The notes under the pieces: model-generated
Database searches by the model: none
What the model was told of the DNA's origin: nothing
Seen by the model: only the letters and a program-made list of their open reading frames with translations
Shown here: piece by piece, positions 1-6,941 of the stretch
How positions within the stretch are numbered: position 1 is the first letter of the stretch
How the letters are laid out: every line of letters begins with the position of its first letter
Assembly (NCBI GenBank): GCA_902794005.1
Contig: CADBFO010000023.1
Coordinates: 1-35,007, forward strand
From: an uncultured Bacteroidia bacterium
Lineage (GTDB): Bacteria > Bacteroidota > Bacteroidia > Bacteroidales > UBA932
Direction: 5' to 3'
Length of the DNA: 35,007 bases
Position numbers and translations under genes: made by a program

Positions 1-788
1 ACGGAAGTAGTCGGAGTGCGGCATCAACGCTACGTTGATTTTGACAATCCACTTGAGCCCGTCACCGCTGGGAGAGCGGAACATCAACTCGGTCTCGAAG
101 TACGGGTCGTCCAGGAGCGTCCGCTTGAGGGCGTCAATGTCCTGAACGTGGTCGAAGTCGAGGCAGAGGTAGCCGCTGTGTTCCACCAGATTGTCGTTGG
201 CCCGTTCGCTGAACACGCCCGAGAACGTGCAGTATGCGAAGTGGGCCGCCTTGTACTTGCGCCTGGCGTCCTTGTCTTCGATGGAGCGGAGTTTCTCGGT
301 CTCGGCCTGAGCGTAGTGACCGGTGACGTAGTTCCATGCATCCAGCAGCGTGATGGACTTGTGAGGAGTCTTGTTCGTGACCGGAGCCTTGAAGAAGGAG
401 AAGGAGGGGAGCGGCTTCACCGGGACCGCATTGCGGTCGTAGGGACTGTAGCCGTCCTCAAGGTGGAGGTACAGGTCTTCGTTGATGGCGATGAGCAGAT
501 CCTGTCCGTCTTTCTTCCAGTACAGCTTGGCGAAGTCGAAGCAGTCGCCTTCGGGGATAGAGTCGAACTGGTCTTTGTGACGGGCGATTTCATCGGAGAG
601 TTTCTGCTCCGGATGAATCTTTTCCGTCCAGACGTGGAGGGTCTCGCTGCCATCGGCAAACGGATTCCTGCAGATGCCGCAGTGGAGATTTTCATCACGG
701 TCTCGCCCGGGTAGAACTGACGCAGGATGTGGGCGTAGATGCCCGTGCCGTAATGCGTCTTGGCCAGGATGGATTCCTTACTTATCAT
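1..788 (-). pseudogene. BT4734-like (VirE N-terminal) mobile-element protein, partial and frameshifted
   Basis: The 5' part of a gene that runs off the left edge. It starts at ATG 788, overlapping the stop of the upstream excisionase-like gene by about 11 nt. The opening residues (GIYAHILRQFYPGETVMKIS) resemble the N-terminus of Bacteroides mobile-element proteins with a BT4734-like/VirE-N domain, often joined to primase or helicase domains. After about codon 35 the original frame turns into low-complexity sequence, while the neighbouring frame stays open to the edge and reads as a normal protein (CGICRNPFADG near 650-681, later CLDFDHVQ and FRSPSGDGLKW). The switch lies near 681-684. From memory, relatives have Gly-Arg-Asp between the two parts, so a 7-nt loss would explain the shift. 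This is inferred from remembered family sequence. It could be a true pseudogene or a sequencing error. The family assignment is likely; the biochemical role is unknown from this fragment. Confidence 0.6.
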
Positions 789-1143
789 AGCGAAATCCTC
801 CACGTTTGGCGTTGACGTAATCGACCGCTTCTTCCTGCATCTCGTCCTCGGTCTTGTGGTACCCGCCCGCAAGCCAGGCATCAATCTCCGACTTGAGGAA
901 GCGGAGACGTTTGCCGTCCTTGTGGTAAGGTACGCGCCTGAGCGTGACCCAGTCGTAGATGGTTTTCCGCGCGGGCTTGTCAGGATGGTAGGCCATCAGA
1001 CCTTCCACGTCAAGCCACTGGTCGGGGATGTTGCTCTTTCCTTCCTTGAGTTCAAGGACGAGGTTGACGAGCCGATCAACCTTCTGTTCGAGGGATGCCA
1101 CAACCTGGGGCACCTGCTCGAGTGTAATGTTGTTTTGTAACAT
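778..1143 (-). CDS. Excisionase-like helix-turn-helix protein
   Basis: A 121-residue protein with an N-terminal amphipathic helical stretch (about residues 8-35, heptad-like, possibly coiled coil) followed by a MerR/excisionase-type winged HTH at about residues 40-92. The order is typical of Bacteroidales element-borne Xis-like proteins: a recognition helix region (KTIYDWVTLRRVPYHKDGKR), then a wing and a helix ending in SEIDAWL. Such proteins bend DNA at attachment sites or regulate element genes. It lies directly upstream of, and overlaps, the BT4734-like gene, so the two are probably co-transcribed from the gap at 1144-1336. Which role it plays, excision or regulation, cannot be told from sequence. 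Confidence 0.75.
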   Translation of the reverse strand: MLQNNITLEQVPQVVASLEQKVDRLVNLVLELKEGKSNIPDQWLDVEGLMAYHPDKPARKTIYDWVTLRRVPYHKDGKRLRFLKSEIDAWLAGGYHKTEDEMQEEAVDYVNAKRGGFRYDK

Positions 1144-1392
1144 AAATTATCAGCGGCTGCATAGACTCCGGAACGCGCCACTGAACCGTGAGCCGCCATT
1201 TGTTCGTTCAAATGACAGCCACGAAGGAAATAGGTGAATAGACGGTACTCCAGCAGTGAACGGGTCTCACCGCATTCTCTGTCTTTCACCGTTGTAAGAC
1301 GCTGATAATCAGCTTATGAATTTGTGTAAAATAGAAGGACGGTGAGAGGATTCAACACCCTTTCACCGTCCAGTGTTCGGTATGTGAGGAGA
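1144..1392. other. Intergenic control region of the integrative element
   Basis: A 249-bp gap between the 525-residue protein gene and the excisionase-like gene. It holds a long hairpin (1337-1371), a 13-bp palindrome GCTGATAATCAGC (1301-1313) with a further TTATCAGC near 1147-1154, and a direct repeat CTTTCACCGT at 1283-1292 and 1360-1369. I found no clear TAnnTTTG box for the minus-strand genes here. No credible small gene is seen. Confidence 0.5.
1337..1371 (-). terminator. Hairpin terminator after the integrase operon
   Basis: The arms GGACGGTGAGAGG (1337-1349) and CCTTTCACCGTCC (1359-1371) pair over 13 positions with one G-U-type mismatch around a 9-nt loop. It lies 22 nt past the stop of the 525-residue protein gene and is followed, in the direction of transcription, by a T-rich stretch (TTCTATTTTACAC). 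This fits an intrinsic terminator. The T run is imperfect, so a processing or protein-binding site is possible. Confidence 0.6.
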
Positions 1393-2970
1393 TTATTCCC
1401 CGGTGACTCGTCTAACGTATTGATTGTATCCGCTGGGGGCCACGCTGAACTTCTTCTTCAGGACATCCCATGTCGGGTCGTCAGGGTTTGACAAACCGCG
1501 ATAGAGAAAGTCGATCCACTCGTCCTGTACGTTACGGTGGTAAATGTCACCGTGAATCAGATATATCGTGTAACGCAACCAGGTGACGCCTTTGGGAATG
1601 ACAGGCACCCGCCGCGTGATGGCGGGACATTGTTTGTTTTTCACAAGGTCTTCCAAATAGGACTTCAGCAGGAGGTAGTCGGCTTCCAGCATTACACGTT
1701 CCTGTGTGTCGGGGTCAATTCCGTTGAGGAAGGCTATGCGTTTATGGACAAATGCAACCTTGTCTTTATCGGACGTAGCAAGGCCGACAGGCAACGGTTT
1801 CGGAGAACCGGATTTGTGCCCGGCATTCCTTTTCGAGACATAAATAGCGGCAGGGTCGCTCAAATACTGTTCGTTTTGCTTGTTGAGGAACACACATAAT
1901 TGATATTTGATTGACTGCTCACACTTGAAGCAATCATTTAGGTCATAGTCGCTTAGTTGTTCCTCAATGATGTTGGAGCGCTCCAGGGCGGTGTCTTCTT
2001 TCTCATATTCGGCCCTGAACGCTTCACGCTGAGCCTTCACGACAGGGGTGACGACCGTCTTCTCGATGAGCTGTTTCACGTCCGTCACGTGTGTACCCGC
2101 GGAAGCGATAAAGATGAAATTCTCCAATGCTGCCGCTACTATCAACAGGTCTGGACGTGATTCAACTTCTTCCGCATGGCCTTTCATTTCCGTGAGCACT
2201 TTGGACGCATCGCCCGGTTTATCATCGACGATACAGCGCTGCGCCCTGTGAACAAGTTCCGCGAGATTGAATTCTCCCGGGAGGTCATAAGGCAGGAAAC
2301 CATCGATGCCACGGTCAAACTCGAACTCGAAAGGCTGTATGTAGTCCGACTCTTTCAGAACGGGCTTGAACAGCAGTACCAGTTCGTAATACAGGTTGAC
2401 GAGGCTGAACGTGAGGTAATCGTATATCGCCATCGGCTCCTTCGCGGAATTCATCCTTACGTCCAGCGGGACTTCTTTTCCGGGGAACATCTCGTCGCCG
2501 ATAAGGATGGCCTCCCATGCCGCTTCGTTGGTCTTTCTGGAGAGTTCAGACAGCGTAGATTTAACCTCCTTACGCGTCTGGAAGTCATCTTTTACATCGC
2601 GGCTGTAACCCAGCAACTGATGCCGAATCCGCAGGCATTCAAGGTCTATCATCGCCTTGTAGAAGCGGCTGTAGTGCTTGTCTTCAATGGATATGTCCGG
2701 CATCTTTATGGGATACGGGTCTTCCACTATCGGAGTATATTTCCTCGCGGTACCGTCCAGCAGCTCATTGATGTCGGCTCCCTTTTCATATGAGAACCAC
2801 GCTGGATCTGTGATGCCGGATATGGCCTTGAGATTCGCGATAATATCCTCCAAATTGTCCGGGCGCTTGTCCAGGATGGGAGCAATAGTCTTGTAGTGCG
2901 GAATTTCCGGCATCACGACAAGGCGATACTGACCGCCTATTATCGAATTGAGAAGATTGAACTTTATCAT
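1393..2970 (-). CDS. Unrecognised 525-residue protein coupled to the integrase
   Basis: I do not recognise this family. The protein is predicted soluble: no signal peptide, no convincing membrane segment, mostly helical and charged, with a Pro/Tyr-rich patch at about residues 75-95. Cysteines occur as DCFKCEQ near residue 350. The C-terminal 100 residues are rich in aromatic positions (WLRYTIYLIHGDIYHRNVQD). Its ATG overlaps the integrase stop codon by 4 nt (ATGA), so it is probably translationally coupled to the integrase and made in step with it. A hairpin closes the operon just after its stop. The position suggests an accessory factor in integration, excision or element maintenance, but that is inference from context only. 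Confidence 0.7.
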   Translation of the reverse strand: MIKFNLLNSIIGGQYRLVVMPEIPHYKTIAPILDKRPDNLEDIIANLKAISGITDPAWFSYEKGADINELLDGTARKYTPIVEDPYPIKMPDISIEDKHYSRFYKAMIDLECLRIRHQLLGYSRDVKDDFQTRKEVKSTLSELSRKTNEAAWEAILIGDEMFPGKEVPLDVRMNSAKEPMAIYDYLTFSLVNLYYELVLLFKPVLKESDYIQPFEFEFDRGIDGFLPYDLPGEFNLAELVHRAQRCIVDDKPGDASKVLTEMKGHAEEVESRPDLLIVAAALENFIFIASAGTHVTDVKQLIEKTVVTPVVKAQREAFRAEYEKEDTALERSNIIEEQLSDYDLNDCFKCEQSIKYQLCVFLNKQNEQYLSDPAAIYVSKRNAGHKSGSPKPLPVGLATSDKDKVAFVHKRIAFLNGIDPDTQERVMLEADYLLLKSYLEDLVKNKQCPAITRRVPVIPKGVTWLRYTIYLIHGDIYHRNVQDEWIDFLYRGLSNPDDPTWDVLKKKFSVAPSGYNQYVRRVTGE

Positions 2971-4076
2971 TTGTCCTTCTTTATCTTTATGCGTTCAACT
3001 GCGTCTCGCTTGGACTTGTCCACGATGTCGGCGTAAATCTGCGTGGTGCCGACGTTGGCGTGGGTGAGGAGATGGGAGACGGTGTATATGTCGGTGCCTT
3101 CGGCTACCTGGAGGGTGGCGAAGGTGTGACGGAAGCAGTGGAAGGTGATGTGCTTGGTTATGCCGGCATCTTTCAGCCAGTCCTTGAGCGGCTTCTGGGT
3201 GTAGTGACGCTTGAGGTTCTTGAAGACGAGTCCGGTGCCGGGATAGCCGCAGAGTTCATAGGCCTCCTGCGATAGGGGAAGGGTGGCTTCGGTGTCGGTC
3301 TTCTCGGTCTTGATGCGGATGCACCAGCCTCCGTCCTGGGCTTTTACAATGTTGCTCCAATCGAGGGCGAGTATGTCGCTGATACGCAGGCCGGTGAGAC
3401 AACTGAAAAGAGAGGCTTCTTTGAGATCGGGCGTGTCGCAGGGCGTGGCGGCCAACTGACGGACTTCTTCGATGGTGAGGTACTCTCTGCGCCCGTCCAC
3501 GGCTTCGATGGCTTCGAGGTAGTCGTTGACGTTCTCCTGCAAGAGTTTCTCCTGATAAGCGATTTTGAGGAAGCCGCGGAAGGTGGACCAGTATCCGGCG
3601 GCGGAGTTCTGGGAGAGTTTCTTGCCGGGGTGCTTGAGCTGTTCGGCATCGAGCAGGTAGTCGCGGAAGCCTTCGCAGAAGGGGACGGTGATGTCGCCCA
3701 TCTTGCATTTGCCCCCGCAGTAGTTGCTGAAATGGTCGTAGACACGAATCCACTTCTGGTCTTTGGTGTCCAGTTTGGTCTTGAAGTAGGCGAGGAAGTC
3801 CATCTTCAACTTGGTGCGGTCCAGGAAGTCGTACTGGCCGCGGATGATGGCCAGTTCGCGCTCGGAGCGGAGCGCTTCGGCCTGGGCGATTTTCTCTTTA
3901 TTGGCGTCCTTGTCGGCCTGGAATCTGGGCTTGTTCTTGAGGTATATGCCCAGGTATTCGTGCCGGATGTACTTCTTGGTCTTCGGGTCGCGGAAGGGCG
4001 GGTAGAAGTCGAAGTAGAGCGTAATCTTGCCGCTTGGCAGCAGCCGCTGGCGAAGTGTTACTTTAGTTGTTCCCAT
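2967..4076 (-). CDS. Tyrosine recombinase (site-specific integrase)
   Basis: A 369-residue phage-integrase-family recombinase. It has an N-terminal arm-binding region (about 1-85), a SAM-like core-binding domain (about 88-190) and a catalytic domain (about 200-360). Visible catalytic residues are Arg231 (TGLRIS), a Lys near 256-259 in the beta-hairpin, His313 and Arg316 (HCFRHTFAT), His339 (LLTHANVGTT) and the nucleophile Tyr348 (QIYADI), so the active site looks intact. Its start overlaps the upstream multi-HTH gene by 14 nt and its stop overlaps the downstream 525-residue gene by 4 nt. It lies about 1.3 kb from the 3' end of mnmE, the presumed attachment site. Length and domain order match Bacteroidales integrative-element recombinases. 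Confidence 0.93.
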   Translation of the reverse strand: MGTTKVTLRQRLLPSGKITLYFDFYPPFRDPKTKKYIRHEYLGIYLKNKPRFQADKDANKEKIAQAEALRSERELAIIRGQYDFLDRTKLKMDFLAYFKTKLDTKDQKWIRVYDHFSNYCGGKCKMGDITVPFCEGFRDYLLDAEQLKHPGKKLSQNSAAGYWSTFRGFLKIAYQEKLLQENVNDYLEAIEAVDGRREYLTIEEVRQLAATPCDTPDLKEASLFSCLTGLRISDILALDWSNIVKAQDGGWCIRIKTEKTDTEATLPLSQEAYELCGYPGTGLVFKNLKRHYTQKPLKDWLKDAGITKHITFHCFRHTFATLQVAEGTDIYTVSHLLTHANVGTTQIYADIVDKSKRDAVERIKIKKDK

Positions 4077-5127
4077 TATCGCTTATCTTTTTGAATAACT
4101 TGTCGAGTTCATCTTTCTTGTACCAAACGTAGTTGCCCTCGGTCTTGACTTTGGTCACGCCTGCGGCCCGGGTCTCTTCGCTGAAGCGTTTCTGGCCGAG
4201 GTGGTAATGCTTGAGGGCGTCTCCGCTGCGCATGTAGTTCCTGCGGATCTCCGCGGGTATCTTGGGCGTTTTGTCTTTGAAAAGGCGGTCCAGGTCGGCA
4301 ATCTTGTAGTAGACGAAGACTCCGGTGCGGATGCCTTCAATGCCGGCGGCCTTGACTTTATCGTAGAATGTCTGCTGGCCGAGGTGGTAGTGCTTCTTGG
4401 CCTGGTCTACGGTGAGGTAGTTCTTTTCGATGTCACCCTGGAAGAGACGGCTGCGGTCCCATTGCTTCTTGTCCACGAGCATCGTCCGTCCGATACGCTT
4501 GCAATCTATCTTCTTCTCGCGTACGTATGAAGAAAGGTATTTGCGCGTGAAGCCCTCGCTCTTCATCAGATCCTCGGCGTTGTACCATTCTTCCGCGTTG
4601 TAGGTGGGTTTGGGCTTGAACATCCGGTCCACGTCCTTTTTGGGGTAGTGGGCCTTGCCTTTGATGATGCGCGGGCGGATGCCTTCTTCTTTCATCTTGC
4701 GCATCAGCCAGGATTCGGAGATATTGTACTTCGCGAGGACTTCGGCCTTTGATATGAGCACGGAGAAATCGCCTTTGCTGGGCTGGGGCGTCAACTGGCT
4801 GTCCACCTTGAGCTGTTCCATAGGGATGCGGACGGTACGGGAGGAGACTTTGACAGGCTGGAGTTCCCCGGCATTGATGCGGGCGTACAGGGTAGGGCGG
4901 GAGACTCCGAGGAATTTGGCGGCTTCGGTGATGGAGAGGTGGGCTTTTCCTTCGAGCGTCGCTCTCGCTTCCTTCACCTCGGCTCTGGCCCTGCGTGCTT
5001 CTTTGCGCTGGCGCTTGATGCGGGTGTTCTGCGTATTGCGACAAGCGACACTGCAGTACGTCTGCCTCGGGATGTCCGTGGTAAACGTGTTGCCGCAGCA
5101 AGAGCAGGTCTTTGTCACAATGTGCAT
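4063..5127 (-). CDS. Zinc-finger protein with five tandem HTH modules
   Basis: A 354-residue protein from ATG 5127, chosen because the zinc-finger cysteines then begin at residue 8. The frame is also open upstream to an ATG at 5283. The N-terminus has a C-x2-C...C-x3-C finger (Cys8/10, 11, 25, 29), followed by a basic helix (35-58). Then come five excisionase/MerR-like HTH units at about 64-107, 123-171, 181-226, 237-284 and 299-346. Each has a helix pair, a turn, a basic stretch and an aromatic/basic wing ending in a short acidic helix. Units 4 and 5 share KHYHLGQ, a sign of internal duplication. It overlaps the integrase start, so it belongs to the integrase operon. It probably binds several spaced sites in the element end, as regulator or directionality factor. 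The function is inferred; the repeat architecture is seen directly. Confidence 0.78.
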   Translation of the reverse strand: MHIVTKTCSCCGNTFTTDIPRQTYCSVACRNTQNTRIKRQRKEARRARAEVKEARATLEGKAHLSITEAAKFLGVSRPTLYARINAGELQPVKVSSRTVRIPMEQLKVDSQLTPQPSKGDFSVLISKAEVLAKYNISESWLMRKMKEEGIRPRIIKGKAHYPKKDVDRMFKPKPTYNAEEWYNAEDLMKSEGFTRKYLSSYVREKKIDCKRIGRTMLVDKKQWDRSRLFQGDIEKNYLTVDQAKKHYHLGQQTFYDKVKAAGIEGIRTGVFVYYKIADLDRLFKDKTPKIPAEIRRNYMRSGDALKHYHLGQKRFSEETRAAGVTKVKTEGNYVWYKKDELDKLFKKISDNGNN

Positions 5128-5263
5128 ACTTTTTACAACATTTTGGCGGAGATGGGGCGGAGAACCTTCATCGTGCCGTTTGACCCTTCTAATTGGGTAC
5201 AAGTTTGTAAATCTACGTAAACCTATGTAAAGGGATGGTATTCGGCCGGTGCCCTCCATAGTC

Positions 5264-5296
5264 TTGAACCACGCGTGGTTCAAATGTGGTTCAAAT
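5264..5296. promoter_or_regulatory. Perfect 20-bp palindrome plus tandem half-site
   Basis: TTGAACCACGCGTGGTTCAA (5264-5283) is a perfect palindrome. Its right half overlaps a direct repeat: GTGGTTCAAAT occurs at 5275-5285 and again at 5286-5296. A weaker copy, GTGGTTCGG, is at 5402-5410. The second copy overlaps a -7-like box (TATATTTG, minus strand, 5292-5299). This is the arrangement expected for an operator of the HTH protein, or for recombinase arm sites at an element end. Confidence 0.6.
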
Positions 5297-5415
5297 ATAG
5301 CAAAAAAATCCCGAATTAGCCCAAACTAATCCGGAAAAGTTTTCAACATTTTATCGTTGATTATGTGAGAGTTAGGAGGTTTTGTACGGGGCGCGTAGAG
5401 GGTGGTTCGGTGTAT
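5284..5415. other. Probable junction of the integrative element with mnmE
   Basis: The stretch between the element's first gene and the mnmE stop codon has no gene. mnmE keeps its conserved C-terminal Cys-Ile-Gly-Lys, so insertion restored or spared the 3' end. SGI1-type islands recombine within the last bases of mnmE (trmE/thdF); by analogy the crossover here would lie close to 5416-5433. The other element end is outside the window, so the direct repeat cannot be confirmed. Confidence 0.45.
5292..5325 (-). promoter_or_regulatory. Candidate promoter for the HTH-integrase operon
   Basis: On the minus strand TATATTTG (5292-5299) matches the Bacteroidota -7 consensus TAnnTTTG, with a TTTG at 5322-5325 about 22 bp upstream, slightly longer than usual. 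Transcription would start near 5286. That leaves a leader of about 160 nt if ATG 5127 is used. Confidence 0.4.
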
Positions 5416-6894
5416 TTATTTCCCGATGCAATGCTTCTTAAAGATATTGTGAAGGATTTCTTCGGGGTCCAGGAGGTCGGTGCCAAGGATGGCGTTGATG
5501 CTGGAGAGGGCGCGGCGGAGGTCTTCGGCCACGAGGTCGGAGGGGATGTTGCGGGAGAGGGAAGTGCGGCAATTCCGAAGCGCGGCCGATGCATCCTTGA
5601 GCGCTTCGAAGTGGCGGATGTTTGTTACAAAGGTCGAATCTTCATCAGGAATTAAGTCTTTTTCACTGCGAACAAGCAGGTTCTTCAGCTCGGTTAGGCC
5701 ATTTTCTTGTCTTGCCGAAATCGTCAAAACATCCACTTTATTATCAGATAACGAAACAACATTGTTAAACACCATAACAATTTTGTTATACTCCTCGTCA
5801 TCCAATAAATCCACCTTATTCAAGACAACAAGCAACTTCTGTGATGCAAAATCGACATGCTGCAGCACAAGCTCAAGATTGTTCAAAAGGTCGTTTTCCG
5901 AAAGAGATGCATCAAACAGGGCAAGCACAATTTCGGCCTGGGAAAGCTTGCGGAATGTCCGTTCAATCCCCATCTTTTCCACCGTATCGGAAGACTCCCG
6001 AAGACCGGCCGTGTCAATGAAGCGGAAAAGGATCCCGTCCAGGTTGATCACTTCCTCGATGGTATCCCTCGTCGTTCCCGGGATATCGGTCACAATGGCC
6101 CTTTCCTCTCCTGCAAGCGCATTCAGCAATGTGCTTTTCCCAGCATTGGCAGCCCCCACAATGGCAACGGGAACACCGTTCTTAATCATGTTTCCTTGCC
6201 GGAAGGAAGCGGCCAGCTTATCCACATGAGAGATGGTCGCATCCAGCAAAGCAGTCAGTTGGCTCCTGTCGGCAAATTCCACGTCTTCCTCACTGAAATC
6301 CAATTCCAATTCCAGCAGGGAAGCCATCTCCAACAGTTCTTCGCGAAGGGTGCCGAGCTGAGCCGAGAAACCTCCTTTCAACTGATTCATCGCAACCCGG
6401 TGAGAAGCGGAAGTTGTGGATGAAATAACATCGGCAACCGCTTCTGCCTGCGCCAAATCCATCTTTCCATTCAGAAATGCGCGACGGGTGAATTCTCCCG
6501 GCTCGGCAAAGCGTGCTCCCGCTTCCAGCAACATCCGGACAAGTTCGGAAACAATATAGGAGGAGGCATGTGTGGAAATCTCTACGGCGTCTTCTCCGGT
6601 ATAACTGTGCGGGGCGCGGAAGACGGAGACCAGCACTTCGTCAAGAAGGTGAGATTTCTCGATTTCACTCGAAATGACAGGGAGGTCGCTCGAAATGACA
6701 GGGGAGTCACTCGAAAAGACGTTGCCGTAATGAATCGTATATGCCTTTGCATCCGAAACGGTTCCGGATTTCAATTGAACCACCGCATCAACTATCCGGA
6801 AACACTCCGGCCCACTGACGCGCACGATGGAAATTGCCCCGGTCCCTGGAGTGGTGGCCGGAGCAACGATGGTGTCTGTGTAGAGATTCTTCAC
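5416..6894 (-). CDS. mnmE: tRNA uridine-5-carboxymethylaminomethyl modification GTPase MnmE
   Basis: MnmE works with MnmG to modify the wobble uridine of certain tRNAs, using a K+-activated G domain. Visible parts are the N-terminal formyl-folate-binding domain (about 1-140), the helical domain, and the G domain with P-loop GAANAGKST near 246-254, GTTRDT, DTAG, NKVD and a C-terminal Cys-Ile-Gly-Lys. At 492 residues it is longer than the usual 450-465. The excess is a Ser/Pro-rich insertion at about residues 59-83, encoded by a short interspersed repeat. The start is GTG at 6894, and this codon itself lies in another copy of the repeat; no better start fits, because the conserved DTIVA block begins at residue 7. 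It follows rho by 47 nt, probably in one operon. An integrative element abuts its 3' end. Confidence 0.95.
   Translation of the reverse strand: MKNLYTDTIVAPATTPGTGAISIVRVSGPECFRIVDAVVQLKSGTVSDAKAYTIHYGNVFSSDSPVISSDLPVISSEIEKSHLLDEVLVSVFRAPHSYTGEDAVEISTHASSYIVSELVRMLLEAGARFAEPGEFTRRAFLNGKMDLAQAEAVADVISSTTSASHRVAMNQLKGGFSAQLGTLREELLEMASLLELELDFSEEDVEFADRSQLTALLDATISHVDKLAASFRQGNMIKNGVPVAIVGAANAGKSTLLNALAGEERAIVTDIPGTTRDTIEEVINLDGILFRFIDTAGLRESSDTVEKMGIERTFRKLSQAEIVLALFDASLSENDLLNNLELVLQHVDFASQKLLVVLNKVDLLDDEEYNKIVMVFNNVVSLSDNKVDVLTISARQENGLTELKNLLVRSEKDLIPDEDSTFVTNIRHFEALKDASAALRNCRTSLSRNIPSDLVAEDLRRALSSINAILGTDLLDPEEILHNIFKKHCIGK
6651..6722 (-). repeat. Interspersed repeat array inside mnmE (copy A)
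   Basis: On the minus strand two 21-bp units share the core TTTCGAG, a variable segment and a CCCCT or TCCCT end, then a longer terminal unit ends in GAGAAATCTC. The 21-bp unit length keeps the reading frame and gives the peptide units SSDSPVI, SSDLPVI and SSEIEKS. This is the same family as copies B to E, with TTTCGAG in place of TTCTGAG. Confidence 0.75.
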
Positions 6895-6932
6895 TTCGTT
6901 CAGAATGACAAGGAATCGTTCAGAATGACAAG
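6883..6932 (-). repeat. Interspersed repeat at the mnmE start (copy B)
   Basis: On the minus strand a truncated 20-bp unit, GTCATTCTGAACGATTCCTT, is followed by a full terminal unit that begins GTCATTCTGAACGAAG and ends GAATCTC. The GTG start codon and the first codons of mnmE lie within the terminal unit. The array fills most of the 47-bp gap between rho and mnmE. Confidence 0.8.
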
Positions 6933-6941
6933 GACCAGCGC

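Noticed and set aside
16-714. A 232-codon plus-strand frame at the left edge
   Set aside because: It is the mirror of the BT4734-like coding frame on the minus strand.
5128-5283. N-terminal extension of the multi-HTH protein from ATG 5283
   Set aside because: It would translate the palindrome and lead sequence; the zinc finger starts soon after ATG 5127, as in relatives. The alternative is not excluded.
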